From Paraglaciecola algarum (lineage in GTDB: Bacteria > Pseudomonadota > Gammaproteobacteria > Enterobacterales > Alteromonadaceae): a stretch of 64,000 nt of DNA. The stretch spans positions 62,001-126,000 of the forward strand of contig NZ_JAKGAS010000009.1 in the NCBI RefSeq assembly GCF_021532655.1, given 5' to 3'. Below, piece by piece: positions 39,365 through 47,854 of the stretch (the stretch's first letter is position 1; the number at the start of each line of letters is the position of its first letter). The translations under genes were made by a program, and so were the position numbers. The notes under the pieces are model-generated. The model was not told the origin of the DNA. It made no database searches and worked only from the letters and a program-made list of their open reading frames with translations.

Positions 39365-41296
39365 CTATAAATCAACTTCAAAAGGAGAAGCGGGCAAGCC
39401 TTCTTTATTAAATAAATTAGCATTAGCAGGCGAATGGGCCCAGCCATACCTTAACTTGCTAGGTACGGCAATGTCCGGGTGCCATACGATGACCTTATCT
39501 CCGACAATTTTACTTTTAGCCCAGATAAACTCACCTGTGTTATCTTTAATAGCAAAGCCAGTCAATTCTTCACCTTTGGCTTGCAAACCACTACCTAGAT
39601 GCTTAAAACTAAGTGTTACTTTATTCCCCGTAACTTGAGCTGACGTAAACAACGGCCCTGAATACACTAGGTCTTTTTTGTAAGCTAACGCCTGAGCCGC
39701 TAATGCTAATCTTTCACCCACAGTTTTTTTATCCATTGGATGAATATCGTTCCATGCTCCTGAATCAATAATCACCGCCATGGCTGTATTGGGCACTCGA
39801 TCTAATGTTTTGAATTGGGCGTACCGTAACTCAGCCCAGTTGCTTTCCATTGGCGCCTCTTCAACAGGCATAAAGTCGGCTAATTGCACAAACAAAAATG
39901 GAAAATCACCTTGTTGCCATTTATCTCGCCACAAGTTAATCAGCTCAGGAAATAGAGTTTCATATTCTTGTGGACGGCCCGTATTTGACTCTCCTTGATA
40001 CCAAATCACCCCTTTAATTTTTAAATTAAGTAGTGGGTGCAACATGGCCTGATAACACCCTAATGGTTCATTGTGAGCCACAAATCGACTGGGGCTTGGT
40101 GCTTTAGACATGACACTACCGATTTGATATTTCCAGTCACCCGTTAAGTCAATTCTAGTGTCTGCAACTGTTAAATAATAAGGCATATCTGGGATAAATT
40201 GGCCATTATTATTGTTGACTCTAGCTCGAACCGTAATGATATTTTTACCGGCTTTTAGTATACCTTTAGGCACTTGATAACGTCTTGGCGGGTATTGATA
40301 AGTGGTTTGTCCAACCTTAATACCATTAATATAGGTTTCGTCAGCGTCAACTATTGTGCCTAAACGCAAATAACCTGGCTCACCACCAATATTAGCTGGT
40401 AGAGTAATTTCTCGTTGAAACCACACCACCCCATATTTTACATCTATGCCCTGCTCTTGCCATACACCGGGTACTTTGTATGTTAGCCACGCATCACTGT
40501 TGATATTGGGTTGTGACCAAGGAATGATCGCCTTAAGACCTAGGTCATTTTGGTTTAACTCAGCCATCCAGGCGTCAGAATCTTGTTTATCCGCTGCTTG
40601 TATTGATTGTAAATACTTCTCGTCTTGTAAACCTTTGGCTTCTTTATACAAAGCTGGATATTTTTGTAAACTAGTCTCGTCCATCCAGCATTCGGCACCC
40701 GTTCCACCTTTATTGGAAGCTATGATCCCAATAGGTATATTTTCACTTTTTAATAATTCACGACCAAAGAAATAACCGATTGCAGAATGATTCATCACAT
40801 TTTGTGGTGTTGTTTCTTGCCACTCTCCAGCAGATAGATCCTCTAATGGTTGTTTGAATGTCATTTTGGTAGGCACGGTAAAATTTCTTAACAGTGGATA
40901 ATTTGCTTGCGCTGGCTCTTCCGGAAACATTTCTTCAATCCGATACATAGGAATGCTCATGTTGGATTGTCCAGATGCAATCCATACATCACCAAAATAC
41001 ACATCGGTTAATTCAACTTTGTTATTACCAGAAAACGAAATTTTATGGGGGCCACCAGCAGGCATAGACTTGAGCATAATTTGCCACTTACCATTGCCTG
41101 CCTGCACACTGCCAACAAGTTTTCCGTCTAACTTAACTCGAATTTTTTCATTACTGTCTGACCAGCCCCAAAGTTTAACTTCGGTATCTCTTTGCAATAC
41201 CATGCCATCTGACAACAACTTTGGCAGCCGAATATCAGCCCAAGCTTGTTGACCCAACAAGTTGCACAAGACAATAAAATATAAGTACTTTTTCAT
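39365..41296 (-). CDS. Sialate O-acetylesterase-like carbohydrate esterase (SGNH)
   Basis: Exported esterase of 643 residues, signal peptide ending QQAWA. An SGNH hydrolase domain is interrupted by a jelly-roll module. The nucleophile block GQSNMSIPMYRI is near residue 110, the WYQGESNTGRP block near residue 435, and the catalytic Asp/His block DSGAWNDIHPMDKK near residue 525. Residues about 260-390 (WFQREITLPANIG, YINGIKVGQT, AGKNIITVRARVNN) look like the GH2-type sugar-binding fold seen inserted in this family. It starts 2 bp after the GH67 stop and precedes GH51, so removal of acetyl groups from xylan is the likely role. Related enzymes act on xyloglucan or sialic acid, so the glycan is inferred. 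Confidence 0.86.
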   Translation of the reverse strand: MKKYLYFIVLCNLLGQQAWADIRLPKLLSDGMVLQRDTEVKLWGWSDSNEKIRVKLDGKLVGSVQAGNGKWQIMLKSMPAGGPHKISFSGNNKVELTDVYFGDVWIASGQSNMSIPMYRIEEMFPEEPAQANYPLLRNFTVPTKMTFKQPLEDLSAGEWQETTPQNVMNHSAIGYFFGRELLKSENIPIGIIASNKGGTGAECWMDETSLQKYPALYKEAKGLQDEKYLQSIQAADKQDSDAWMAELNQNDLGLKAIIPWSQPNINSDAWLTYKVPGVWQEQGIDVKYGVVWFQREITLPANIGGEPGYLRLGTIVDADETYINGIKVGQTTYQYPPRRYQVPKGILKAGKNIITVRARVNNNNGQFIPDMPYYLTVADTRIDLTGDWKYQIGSVMSKAPSPSRFVAHNEPLGCYQAMLHPLLNLKIKGVIWYQGESNTGRPQEYETLFPELINLWRDKWQQGDFPFLFVQLADFMPVEEAPMESNWAELRYAQFKTLDRVPNTAMAVIIDSGAWNDIHPMDKKTVGERLALAAQALAYKKDLVYSGPLFTSAQVTGNKVTLSFKHLGSGLQAKGEELTGFAIKDNTGEFIWAKSKIVGDKVIVWHPDIAVPSKLRYGWAHSPANANLFNKEGLPASPFEVDL

Positions 41297-41298
41297 AT

Positions 41299-43482
41299 TT
41301 AATCACCTCTACCCGGAGCATTTGGGAACTTCATATTTTGATAGTAATCAAGAGGATGAGCAGGTGGGGTTAAACCATCGGGTAATGGGCGTTTAGCGAA
41401 AGATTGAAAGTAACTCACGCAAGCGTCTCGCCACCATTTAGCCTCTTGTTGATGTATGTTAAACACCATAGTTTGTTGTGCGAACAATAATGGGTCTATC
41501 CAAGGTTGCAGTTCACTCCATTGTTTGGCCATTTCTTCTACTTCACTGGCCCCTTGATAATAACGATGCACTAATTCATTCCATAAAGATCGTCCACTTG
41601 ATTTGATGCTGTAGTCCCATGGAAGATGATGGAACCACAATAAAAACTCTTCAGGTGTGGTGCTGGGATCAGCTAAACGGCTTCTTAGTGGCTCGTGATA
41701 TTGGGCCACGGCGTTTACGCCAGAAGGTGAGCGGTCAAATCCAATGCCCTGCTCATCAGCTTTATGATAGTAAACAGACGTCCAGTCCTCTCTACCGAGG
41801 TCTTTTATCCAAGGTCCAGGACCATAATGATGCCCCTCGTCCATAATGTGATGTAAACCCAGAGGGGTCATGTAATTCACTGTTGTTTCCCGCGAAGACA
41901 TCAGTAAATTGACTATTTTATCAACCGCTTGAGTATTTTGGGTCAAGGTCATTTGGGTCCATTCTTGGGCAATTTCCTCTGATGATAATTCGTGATCCCA
42001 AGCTAATCTGCCAAACGCATACCAGTTTGATTGCAACAGTACATTCCCAGTCCAGTTTCTATCTGACCCTATATTCGATACACCAGCCATACCGCTAATG
42101 TTATTTTGGAAAAGTGAACCGTCCACCACTTTAGCTACGGTTGAACCTTTACCTTTAGCATAGGTATCTGTAGACAAAACTTCTTTATACATAGGCCCTA
42201 AATATACGTTGTGGGTACTAAAGCCTAAATACTCTTGAGTAATTTGAAACTCCATCATAAGAGGTGTGTTGGGTGTTGCGCCAAATAACGGGCTAATAGG
42301 CTCTCTAGGTTGAAAATCAATCGGGCCATTTTTAACTTGTACTAAAACATTTGGTAAAAATTTACCATCAAGAGGCTTAAACTCACTGTAGGCTTGTTTT
42401 GAACGTTCTTCATTTTTCTCATTGGCATATACAAATGCACGCCACATCACTATGCCACCATGGGGGGCTAAAGCTTCAGCCAGCATATTAGCCCCTTGGG
42501 CATGAGTCCGTCCAAAATCACCAGGACCTGGTTGACCTTCAGAGTTGGCCTTAACCAAAAAGCCACCAAAGTCGGGGATTTCAGCATAGATTTCTTTACT
42601 TTTTTGCTTCCACCAAGCTAACACTTCTGGCTTAGTTGGATCTGATGTTTCCAGGCCACCTATCAATTGAGGGGAGCTAAATTTAACTGACAAATATACT
42701 TTCATACCATAAGAGCGAAAAACCTCAGCTAAGGCTTTTACTTTTTCTAAGTATTGTGGGGTTAGAATTAATGGATCTGCATTCACGTTATTTAACACAG
42801 TACCATTGATACCAACCGATGCATTGGCCCGCGCATAATCATGGTATCTTTGGTAGATAAGCTCAGGTAACTTGTGCCAATCCCAGATAGATTGACCTGC
42901 ATAACCGCGCTCAACATGCCTATCTAAATTATCCCAATGATTCAAAACACGTACTGAAATTTTAGGAGATGAGAATATGTTTAAAGATACTATTGATTGC
43001 CTAGTTTGCACTAACCTAAGTAAATGGTAGGTGCCATACAAAGTCGCGACGTCAGTCTTACCAGTAATTAATACTTTCTTTTGGCCATTTTCACTAAATC
43101 CATAGATCAAATAGTCTTCATCTGTCTTAAACTCTTTGCCATCGGTAGCATTATTACGTAAAGCTTCAGGAAGTTCTGCTAGATTAGCCACTAACAAGCT
43201 AGCGTCTCCTTGTTGGCTATCAACTGCCTGATTACCTAACATGCTTGAAAAAGCATAGGTTAACTCTTGGCGAATAACCTTATCGGTAGATGAGTTTCCT
43301 GCGACATGCCAATGACTAAGTTGTTGGCTATAGCTCGCTCGCTGTTCGAGATGACTAATATAGTCATATTTCAACCACAAACGATACCCATCGTCACCAG
43401 ACAATATGGAAGAAGCGTGAGATAAATGACTCACCAGCAAAACAATACAAGCTAAAACACCCGTTACTTTCAATTTATTCAT
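41299..43482 (-). CDS. aguA: GH67 alpha-glucuronidase
   Basis: Exported alpha-glucuronidase of 727 residues, signal peptide ending HLSHAS. It releases (4-O-methyl)-D-glucuronic acid from the non-reducing end of xylo-oligosaccharides. Catalytic residues can be proposed from family motifs: acid Glu in VKANSEGQPGPGDFGR, and the base pair Asp in VKNGPIDFQPREP and Glu in MMEFQITQEYLGF. It is first of the three-gene xylan operon. A 21-bp palindromic element lies 29-49 bp upstream of its start, shared with the divergent manD gene, whose product handles glucuronate-derived mannonate. The link between glucuronidase and uronate catabolism is therefore reflected in gene order. Confidence 0.96.
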   Translation of the reverse strand: MNKLKVTGVLACIVLLVSHLSHASSILSGDDGYRLWLKYDYISHLEQRASYSQQLSHWHVAGNSSTDKVIRQELTYAFSSMLGNQAVDSQQGDASLLVANLAELPEALRNNATDGKEFKTDEDYLIYGFSENGQKKVLITGKTDVATLYGTYHLLRLVQTRQSIVSLNIFSSPKISVRVLNHWDNLDRHVERGYAGQSIWDWHKLPELIYQRYHDYARANASVGINGTVLNNVNADPLILTPQYLEKVKALAEVFRSYGMKVYLSVKFSSPQLIGGLETSDPTKPEVLAWWKQKSKEIYAEIPDFGGFLVKANSEGQPGPGDFGRTHAQGANMLAEALAPHGGIVMWRAFVYANEKNEERSKQAYSEFKPLDGKFLPNVLVQVKNGPIDFQPREPISPLFGATPNTPLMMEFQITQEYLGFSTHNVYLGPMYKEVLSTDTYAKGKGSTVAKVVDGSLFQNNISGMAGVSNIGSDRNWTGNVLLQSNWYAFGRLAWDHELSSEEIAQEWTQMTLTQNTQAVDKIVNLLMSSRETTVNYMTPLGLHHIMDEGHHYGPGPWIKDLGREDWTSVYYHKADEQGIGFDRSPSGVNAVAQYHEPLRSRLADPSTTPEEFLLWFHHLPWDYSIKSSGRSLWNELVHRYYQGASEVEEMAKQWSELQPWIDPLLFAQQTMVFNIHQQEAKWWRDACVSYFQSFAKRPLPDGLTPPAHPLDYYQNMKFPNAPGRGD

Positions 43483-43510
43483 TTGTTACCCAATTACAAT
43501 CTAATAGTTA

Positions 43511-43531
43511 ACGTTTTAATAATTAAAACGT
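43511..43531. promoter_or_regulatory. Palindromic element between GH67 and manD
   Basis: Arms ACGTTTTAAT and ATTAAAACGT flank a single base, a perfect 21-bp inverted repeat. It can also be read as two overlapping LacI-like half-boxes, TTAACGTTTTAA (43508-43519) and TAAAACGTTTTA (43524-43535), with centres 17 bp apart. It differs from both the sucrose and the pectin boxes, so a third regulator, probably uronate- or xylan-responsive, is inferred. Confidence 0.6.
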
Positions 43532-43739
43532 TTTATCTATGGCACTCTAAGTATTAGCCCATTGTTCACTCTTTTGATTAACAAGTTGTTTTATTTTTTT
43601 TACAACCAGTTTATAAAAATTGTTAATTGATGAATAGCCTTTGCCTTCCTTGTAGACTTGGGGCAGCATCTATATGTAATCGTTATCACTCTTATCAGTA
43701 GTGAGATCACTGCTGATGTAATAATCTTGGATAGACACA

Positions 43740-44948
43740 ATGATAATCACCTCTGCTCGCGTCATAGTCACTTGCCCTGGGCGTAACTTTGTCACAGTTA
43801 AAATCGAAACAGATCAAGGCTTATATGGTGTGGGAGACGCCACACTAAATGGTAGAGAGCTTTCAGTAGCGAGTTATTTAAATGACCATATGCTACCGTG
43901 TTTAATTGGTCGCGATGCCAGCCAAATTGAAGATATTTGGCAATACTTTTATAAGGGCGCGTACTGGCGCAGAGGCCCAGTGGGCATGACAGCATTAGCT
44001 GGAATTGATATGGCTTTATGGGATATCAAAGCCAAAGCGGCCAACATGCCCCTTTACCAGTTATTAGGTGGTAAAAGCCGAAATAAAGTCATGGTATATG
44101 GTCATGCAAATGGTAAAGGAATTGATGAAACCGTTGATGCTGTGGGTCAATATATCGATTTAGGATATCAGGCCATTCGGGTGCAATCGGGTGTACCAGG
44201 TTTGGACTCTACTTATGGTATATCCAAAAACACTTTATTTTATGAACCAGCCAGCACTGATTTGCCTAAAGAAGATGTGTGGTCAAGCCATAAATATATG
44301 AAATTTATCCCTGAATTGTTTGCCAAAATTCGCGACACCTATGGTTACGATTATCATTTGTTACATGATGCCCATCATAGACTTACACCAATTGAAGCGG
44401 CTAGAGTCGGAAAAGATTTAGAACCCTATAGATTATTTTGGCTTGAAGATGCCGTCACCGCGGAATTACAAGAAGGCTTTCGGTTATTAAGACAACATAC
44501 CACCACGCCAATCGCTGTGGGCGAAGTGTTTAATTCTATTCACGATTGTCAGCAACTCATTACTGAACAACTAATTGACTATATTCGCACCACAATAGTC
44601 CATGCAGGCGGTATCACTCATCTCAAACAAATTGCTGCCTTGGCCAACCTTTACCACGTGAAAACAGGATTTCATGGTGCTACTGACTTGTCGCCTATTA
44701 CCTTAGGCTGTGCGGTGCATTTTGACACTTGGGTGCCAAACTTTGGTATTCAAGAATATATGCAGCACAGCGACCAAACCAATGAAGTATTCCCCCACGA
44801 TTATAAATTTGAAGCAGGACACCTCATTGTGGGAGAAAAGCCTGGTCACGGGGTAGACATAGACGAAAACCTAGCGGCAAAATATCCATATAAAAGAGCC
44901 TACCTGCCTGTCAACAGATTAGAAGACGGTACTATGTTTAATTGGTGA
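43740..44948 (+). CDS. manD: D-mannonate dehydratase, enolase superfamily
   Basis: Cytosolic enzyme of 402 residues, the ManD length. It dehydrates D-mannonate to 2-keto-3-deoxy-D-gluconate. The family layout is clear: the N-terminal capping part, GNDA-like specificity segment RRGPVGMTALAGIDMALWDIKAK, metal ligands in LLHDAHH (Asp), FWLEDAV (Glu) and AVGEVFN (Glu), and the late His in FHGATDLSPI. The residue after that HG is Ala, which I recall as typical of the efficient, mannonate-specific members rather than the Pro-bearing gluconate-tolerant ones. It is divergent from the GH67 operon and convergent with the uxuB-lar operon, so it competes there for the same mannonate. Confidence 0.93.
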   Translation: MIITSARVIVTCPGRNFVTVKIETDQGLYGVGDATLNGRELSVASYLNDHMLPCLIGRDASQIEDIWQYFYKGAYWRRGPVGMTALAGIDMALWDIKAKAANMPLYQLLGGKSRNKVMVYGHANGKGIDETVDAVGQYIDLGYQAIRVQSGVPGLDSTYGISKNTLFYEPASTDLPKEDVWSSHKYMKFIPELFAKIRDTYGYDYHLLHDAHHRLTPIEAARVGKDLEPYRLFWLEDAVTAELQEGFRLLRQHTTTPIAVGEVFNSIHDCQQLITEQLIDYIRTTIVHAGGITHLKQIAALANLYHVKTGFHGATDLSPITLGCAVHFDTWVPNFGIQEYMQHSDQTNEVFPHDYKFEAGHLIVGEKPGHGVDIDENLAAKYPYKRAYLPVNRLEDGTMFNW

Positions 44949-44966
44949 CGTGTTTAATTGGTGATA
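44935..44966 (+). repeat. 16-bp tandem duplication across the manD stop codon
   Basis: TGTTTAATTGGTGACG and TGTTTAATTGGTGATA are adjacent, with 14 of 16 bases identical; the first copy holds the manD TGA stop. Probably a slippage duplication, similar to the one at 34465-34494. Confidence 0.7.
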
Positions 44967-44976
44967 GGCTTTTAAA

Positions 44977-45007
44977 AGGGGCTAGATGATGCGAGTAAAC
45001 AGCCCCT
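44977..45007 (-). terminator. Hairpin at the end of the uxuB-lar operon
   Basis: AGGGGCT / AGCCCCT form a 7-bp stem with a 17-nt loop; on the minus strand TTTTAAAAG follows. The stem overlaps the larB stop codon. It also lies just beyond manD on the other strand. A moderate terminator at best. Confidence 0.5.
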
Positions 45008-45674
45008 AGCTAAATTGATTAATAATTTTTATCGCGGCATTCGCTGCGCCAAAACCATTATCAATATTCACAGTCATAATACCTGGAGAACAGGACGCTA
45101 ATGCACTGTCTAAAGCTGTTTTTCCACCTGCAGACACGCCATAACCGACTGAAGTAGGCACCGCAATAATTGGGGCCCGAACGAGGCCTGCTAATACACT
45201 AAAAAGTGCCGCTTCCATCCCAGCTAAAGCAATAATTATTTTGTATTGACGAATAGTATCTATTTTATCCATTAAACGCCAAAGTCCTGCCACACCCACG
45301 TCTGAAAATATCGGAGCTTGATAACCACTAAATGCTAACGTACGTTGTGCTTCCTTGGCGATTGCTAAGTCAGATGTACCAGCGGTAACAATACACACAT
45401 GTTCACAGGGAGCTAATGAGCCATCAGTAATAGTCAACTCAACATTTAACATGGCGGTTAATGAACTCTTATCATAATCAAGTTGATCTTGAAGCTCACT
45501 GGGTAAAAGCAGCCATTGTTGCTCTGATAAACGGGTTAACAATACCCTATTGCCTTGTTCAAGATTAAAACCAATAATGGCTTGCAAGTCTTGGTCACTT
45601 TTGTGTGAACAAAATATTGCTTCTGCCACACCTGTGCGAGATTGGCGATCTTTATCCCAAATAAAGTTATCCAT
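45006..45674 (-). CDS. larB: LarB, nickel-pincer cofactor synthesis (carboxylase/hydrolase)
   Basis: Protein of 222 residues with a PurE-like C-terminal domain. In Lactiplantibacillus LarB carboxylates the pyridinium ring of nicotinic acid adenine dinucleotide and releases AMP, the first step of nickel-pincer nucleotide (NPN) synthesis. Visible marks are VTAGTSDLAIAKEAQRTL, FSDVGVAGLWRL and VPTSVGYGVSAGGKTAL. It is last gene of the operon. The start is taken at the second Met (45674), which overlaps the larE stop by 8 bp and has GGGG about 8 nt upstream. The ATG 12 bp earlier would also work. Confidence 0.93.
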   Translation of the reverse strand: MDNFIWDKDRQSRTGVAEAIFCSHKSDQDLQAIIGFNLEQGNRVLLTRLSEQQWLLLPSELQDQLDYDKSSLTAMLNVELTITDGSLAPCEHVCIVTAGTSDLAIAKEAQRTLAFSGYQAPIFSDVGVAGLWRLMDKIDTIRQYKIIIALAGMEAALFSVLAGLVRAPIIAVPTSVGYGVSAGGKTALDSALASCSPGIMTVNIDNGFGAANAAIKIINQFS

Positions 45675-46470
45675 GTGTGACCCCATTTAAAAATGCCGAA
45701 CCTTTTTGATAAATTTTTATGCCTGCAAACACTCGACCTTGCTCGGCACAATAATGCGTTAAACTCTCTGATAAAGAATCAAAGGTTGGGCTTTTAGAGA
45801 TTTCGTCTAACTCCACCACTATACCTTGGTGAGAAACACGGCAGCGAACATTTTTAAATGTGGGGAAAACTTGGCGAACTTTTCCTTCAACCGTGTCTAT
45901 AAATTGCATATCTGTAGTATTAATTTTAATGCCGGTTTCAACTCGACTGGCTAAACATGGTTGAGCAGGTAAAGCATGTAATTGGTCTAAACCATAATAT
46001 TTTGCTAACTGGTATATATCCGTTTTATTGATACCTACTTCTACATAGGGGTGTAACACACTTTGTTCTTTTGCGGCAGCTAAACCAGGTCGCACATCGC
46101 CCAAATCATCAACATTTGTGCCTGAAAAAATAGGGCTAACACTATGCTCAGCCACACGGGTATACAAGTTACTTTTACAAAAGTAACATCGATTTATTGG
46201 GTTATTGATGTAATTCGCATCATCAAACTCTTTGGCATCTATGATAACTAAATCCCAATCGTACGTTTGTGCATATTCTTTCACTCTAACTAAAGCGTCT
46301 TCTGGTACAGCTGGAGAATAGGCATGCACAATTTTGACTTGTCCCTTAGAAAATCGATTAGCAATATAGGCAAGTAACATACTGTCTATGCCGCCACTGA
46401 CAGCAATAGAGAATTGCTCAAATTGTGTAAGATAAGTAATTAATTTATTGAGTTTTTCTAACTTCATCAT
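45667..46470 (-). CDS. larE: LarE, sulfur transferase for the nickel-pincer cofactor
   Basis: PP-loop ATPase of 267 residues; the motif SGGIDSM (25-31) is intact. LarE supplies the sulfur atoms that turn the dicarboxylated pyridinium mononucleotide into the dithio form. Three cysteines stand out: C95 and C98 in RCYFCK and C172 in QPCLASR. That pattern matches LarE proteins that hold an iron-sulfur cluster (as described for Thermotoga), rather than the single-Cys type that sacrifices its own sulfur. Its start overlaps the larC stop in ATGA, showing tight coupling. It lies between larC and larB, the maturation set of the LarA homologue upstream. Confidence 0.93.
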   Translation of the reverse strand: MMKLEKLNKLITYLTQFEQFSIAVSGGIDSMLLAYIANRFSKGQVKIVHAYSPAVPEDALVRVKEYAQTYDWDLVIIDAKEFDDANYINNPINRCYFCKSNLYTRVAEHSVSPIFSGTNVDDLGDVRPGLAAAKEQSVLHPYVEVGINKTDIYQLAKYYGLDQLHALPAQPCLASRVETGIKINTTDMQFIDTVEGKVRQVFPTFKNVRCRVSHQGIVVELDEISKSPTFDSLSESLTHYCAEQGRVFAGIKIYQKGSAFLNGVTHG

Positions 46471-47813
46471 TTAATATTTTGATCCAAGCGCTCTACTTGA
46501 GCTTTAAGGCCTCGACGTTGATTGAGTGTATCCAAAGATAAAAGTTCATCATGTTCAATCTTTCTGGTTAGAAAGCCATTAGGCCGGGAAACTTGTTTGT
46601 ACGCAACACCCTGTGTTTCATTATGCTCACGAACCAAATAAGCCCGCGTCTCAAACCGATAACGCAAACCAATAGTGGTTGTTTGATTAAAACACGTGGC
46701 AATCACATCTTGATAATGTTCACTTGATGCTAACAAACGCACAGATTCTACCGAACGATTCTTTTTACCGCGAGCGGTTTGTGCAATCACATCCACTACC
46801 CCAACTTGCTCTCTTATGCGCTCCAATGATAAGCCTAACTCTTCACCTGTCATATCATCTATATCAAATTCGATGATAACTATCATCCCCTGTAGAGAGC
46901 CTTGAAAGGCATTATCTTCGGTATTTTTAGCGAAATTTAAAGCCCGTAATATATTAGGCATGTTTGGAAATACCTTGGTACCCAAACCATACCCAGTAGA
47001 CATTAAACGCCCCTGGGGCTGTTTTATTAACAAATTTTTATCTTTTAAATAGCGTAAAATCGCCGCACCTGTCGGTGTAATGCGCTCACCAGCAATATCA
47101 TCGTCAAAGAACTCAAAACCGATTAAGATCTCAGCTGTAGCGGGTGCTGGAACGGGGATAAATCCATGTTGGGTATTGATTAGTCCTTTACCTAACGGCA
47201 ACTTAGAAATACTCCAAGAACAAGCAGATAAAGCATCAAGTATCACTGCCGCTGCCACCACGTCCATTAAAGAATCCCAATCAGCCAATTCATGAAAATG
47301 TACATCATCTAAAGTTTTGTTATGAATTTTTGCTTCTGCAACAGCGATTATGCTTAGCAGTTCTACGGCTACTGCAGCCACATTTTTAGGTAAATTAGCA
47401 GAGCTTAATAATTGACATAAATACCGATAAGTCGTTTTGTGGCTATGCTCATTATTGTGATTATGAGGTTGGTCTGTAGCACTATGCTCGTAATGATGAT
47501 GGTGATGATGCTCATGAGTATTATCATTATGAGAGTGATGATTTTGACTGCTAGAGTTGTTATGGGCGTGTTCTTTGACCTCGCCCGAATTATTCGCTAA
47601 TTTAAGTGAAAACTTAAGACCGCTAATACCTAAATTTAGGCCTTTGCATAGCTCAGCTTTACCTGTACTTGTCGGTATAACTTGTTCGATCGCATTAAAC
47701 ACATCTAGTTTTAATGGCTCAAACGTATCTAACATTGCGCCAATAAACATATCGCCTGCGATCCCGCCAACTATGTCTAAATGTATATGTGAGTTATCTG
47801 TCATCTTTGTCAT
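46467..47813 (-). CDS. larC: LarC, nickel insertase, with a His-rich insert
   Basis: Single uninterrupted frame of 448 residues covering both the LarC1 and LarC2 parts. In Lactiplantibacillus these are joined only by a programmed frameshift; none is needed here. LarC inserts nickel into the cofactor in a CTP-dependent reaction. The opening HLDIVGGIAGDMFIGAMLD and the block HFHELADWDSLMDVVAAAV are characteristic. Residues 81-126 contain 17 histidines, including a run of six, likely a nickel store. Start at 47813 with AGGTG upstream. A 6-bp-stem hairpin (47838-47855) lies in the 41-bp gap after the LarA-homologue gene. Confidence 0.95.
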   Translation of the reverse strand: MTKMTDNSHIHLDIVGGIAGDMFIGAMLDTFEPLKLDVFNAIEQVIPTSTGKAELCKGLNLGISGLKFSLKLANNSGEVKEHAHNNSSSQNHHSHNDNTHEHHHHHHYEHSATDQPHNHNNEHSHKTTYRYLCQLLSSANLPKNVAAVAVELLSIIAVAEAKIHNKTLDDVHFHELADWDSLMDVVAAAVILDALSACSWSISKLPLGKGLINTQHGFIPVPAPATAEILIGFEFFDDDIAGERITPTGAAILRYLKDKNLLIKQPQGRLMSTGYGLGTKVFPNMPNILRALNFAKNTEDNAFQGSLQGMIVIIEFDIDDMTGEELGLSLERIREQVGVVDVIAQTARGKKNRSVESVRLLASSEHYQDVIATCFNQTTTIGLRYRFETRAYLVREHNETQGVAYKQVSRPNGFLTRKIEHDELLSLDTLNQRRGLKAQVERLDQNIK

Positions 47814-47854
47814 AAAAGTACACCTAGGCTGGGGATTGGCTATGTGTTTATAGC

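Noticed and set aside
43660..43720. AGTGAGATCACT-like inverted repeats before manD as a further operator
   Set aside because: Arms are short and imperfect and do not recur elsewhere in the window.
45663..45686. The first residues of the longer larB frame read MGSHM, as in cloning-vector leftovers
   Set aside because: The same bases encode the end of larE in another frame and the surrounding operon is normal, so it is coincidence, not contamination; the likely start is the second Met.
46467..47813. Possible programmed frameshift in larC
   Set aside because: The gene is one open frame spanning both LarC1 and LarC2 regions, so no frameshift is needed.
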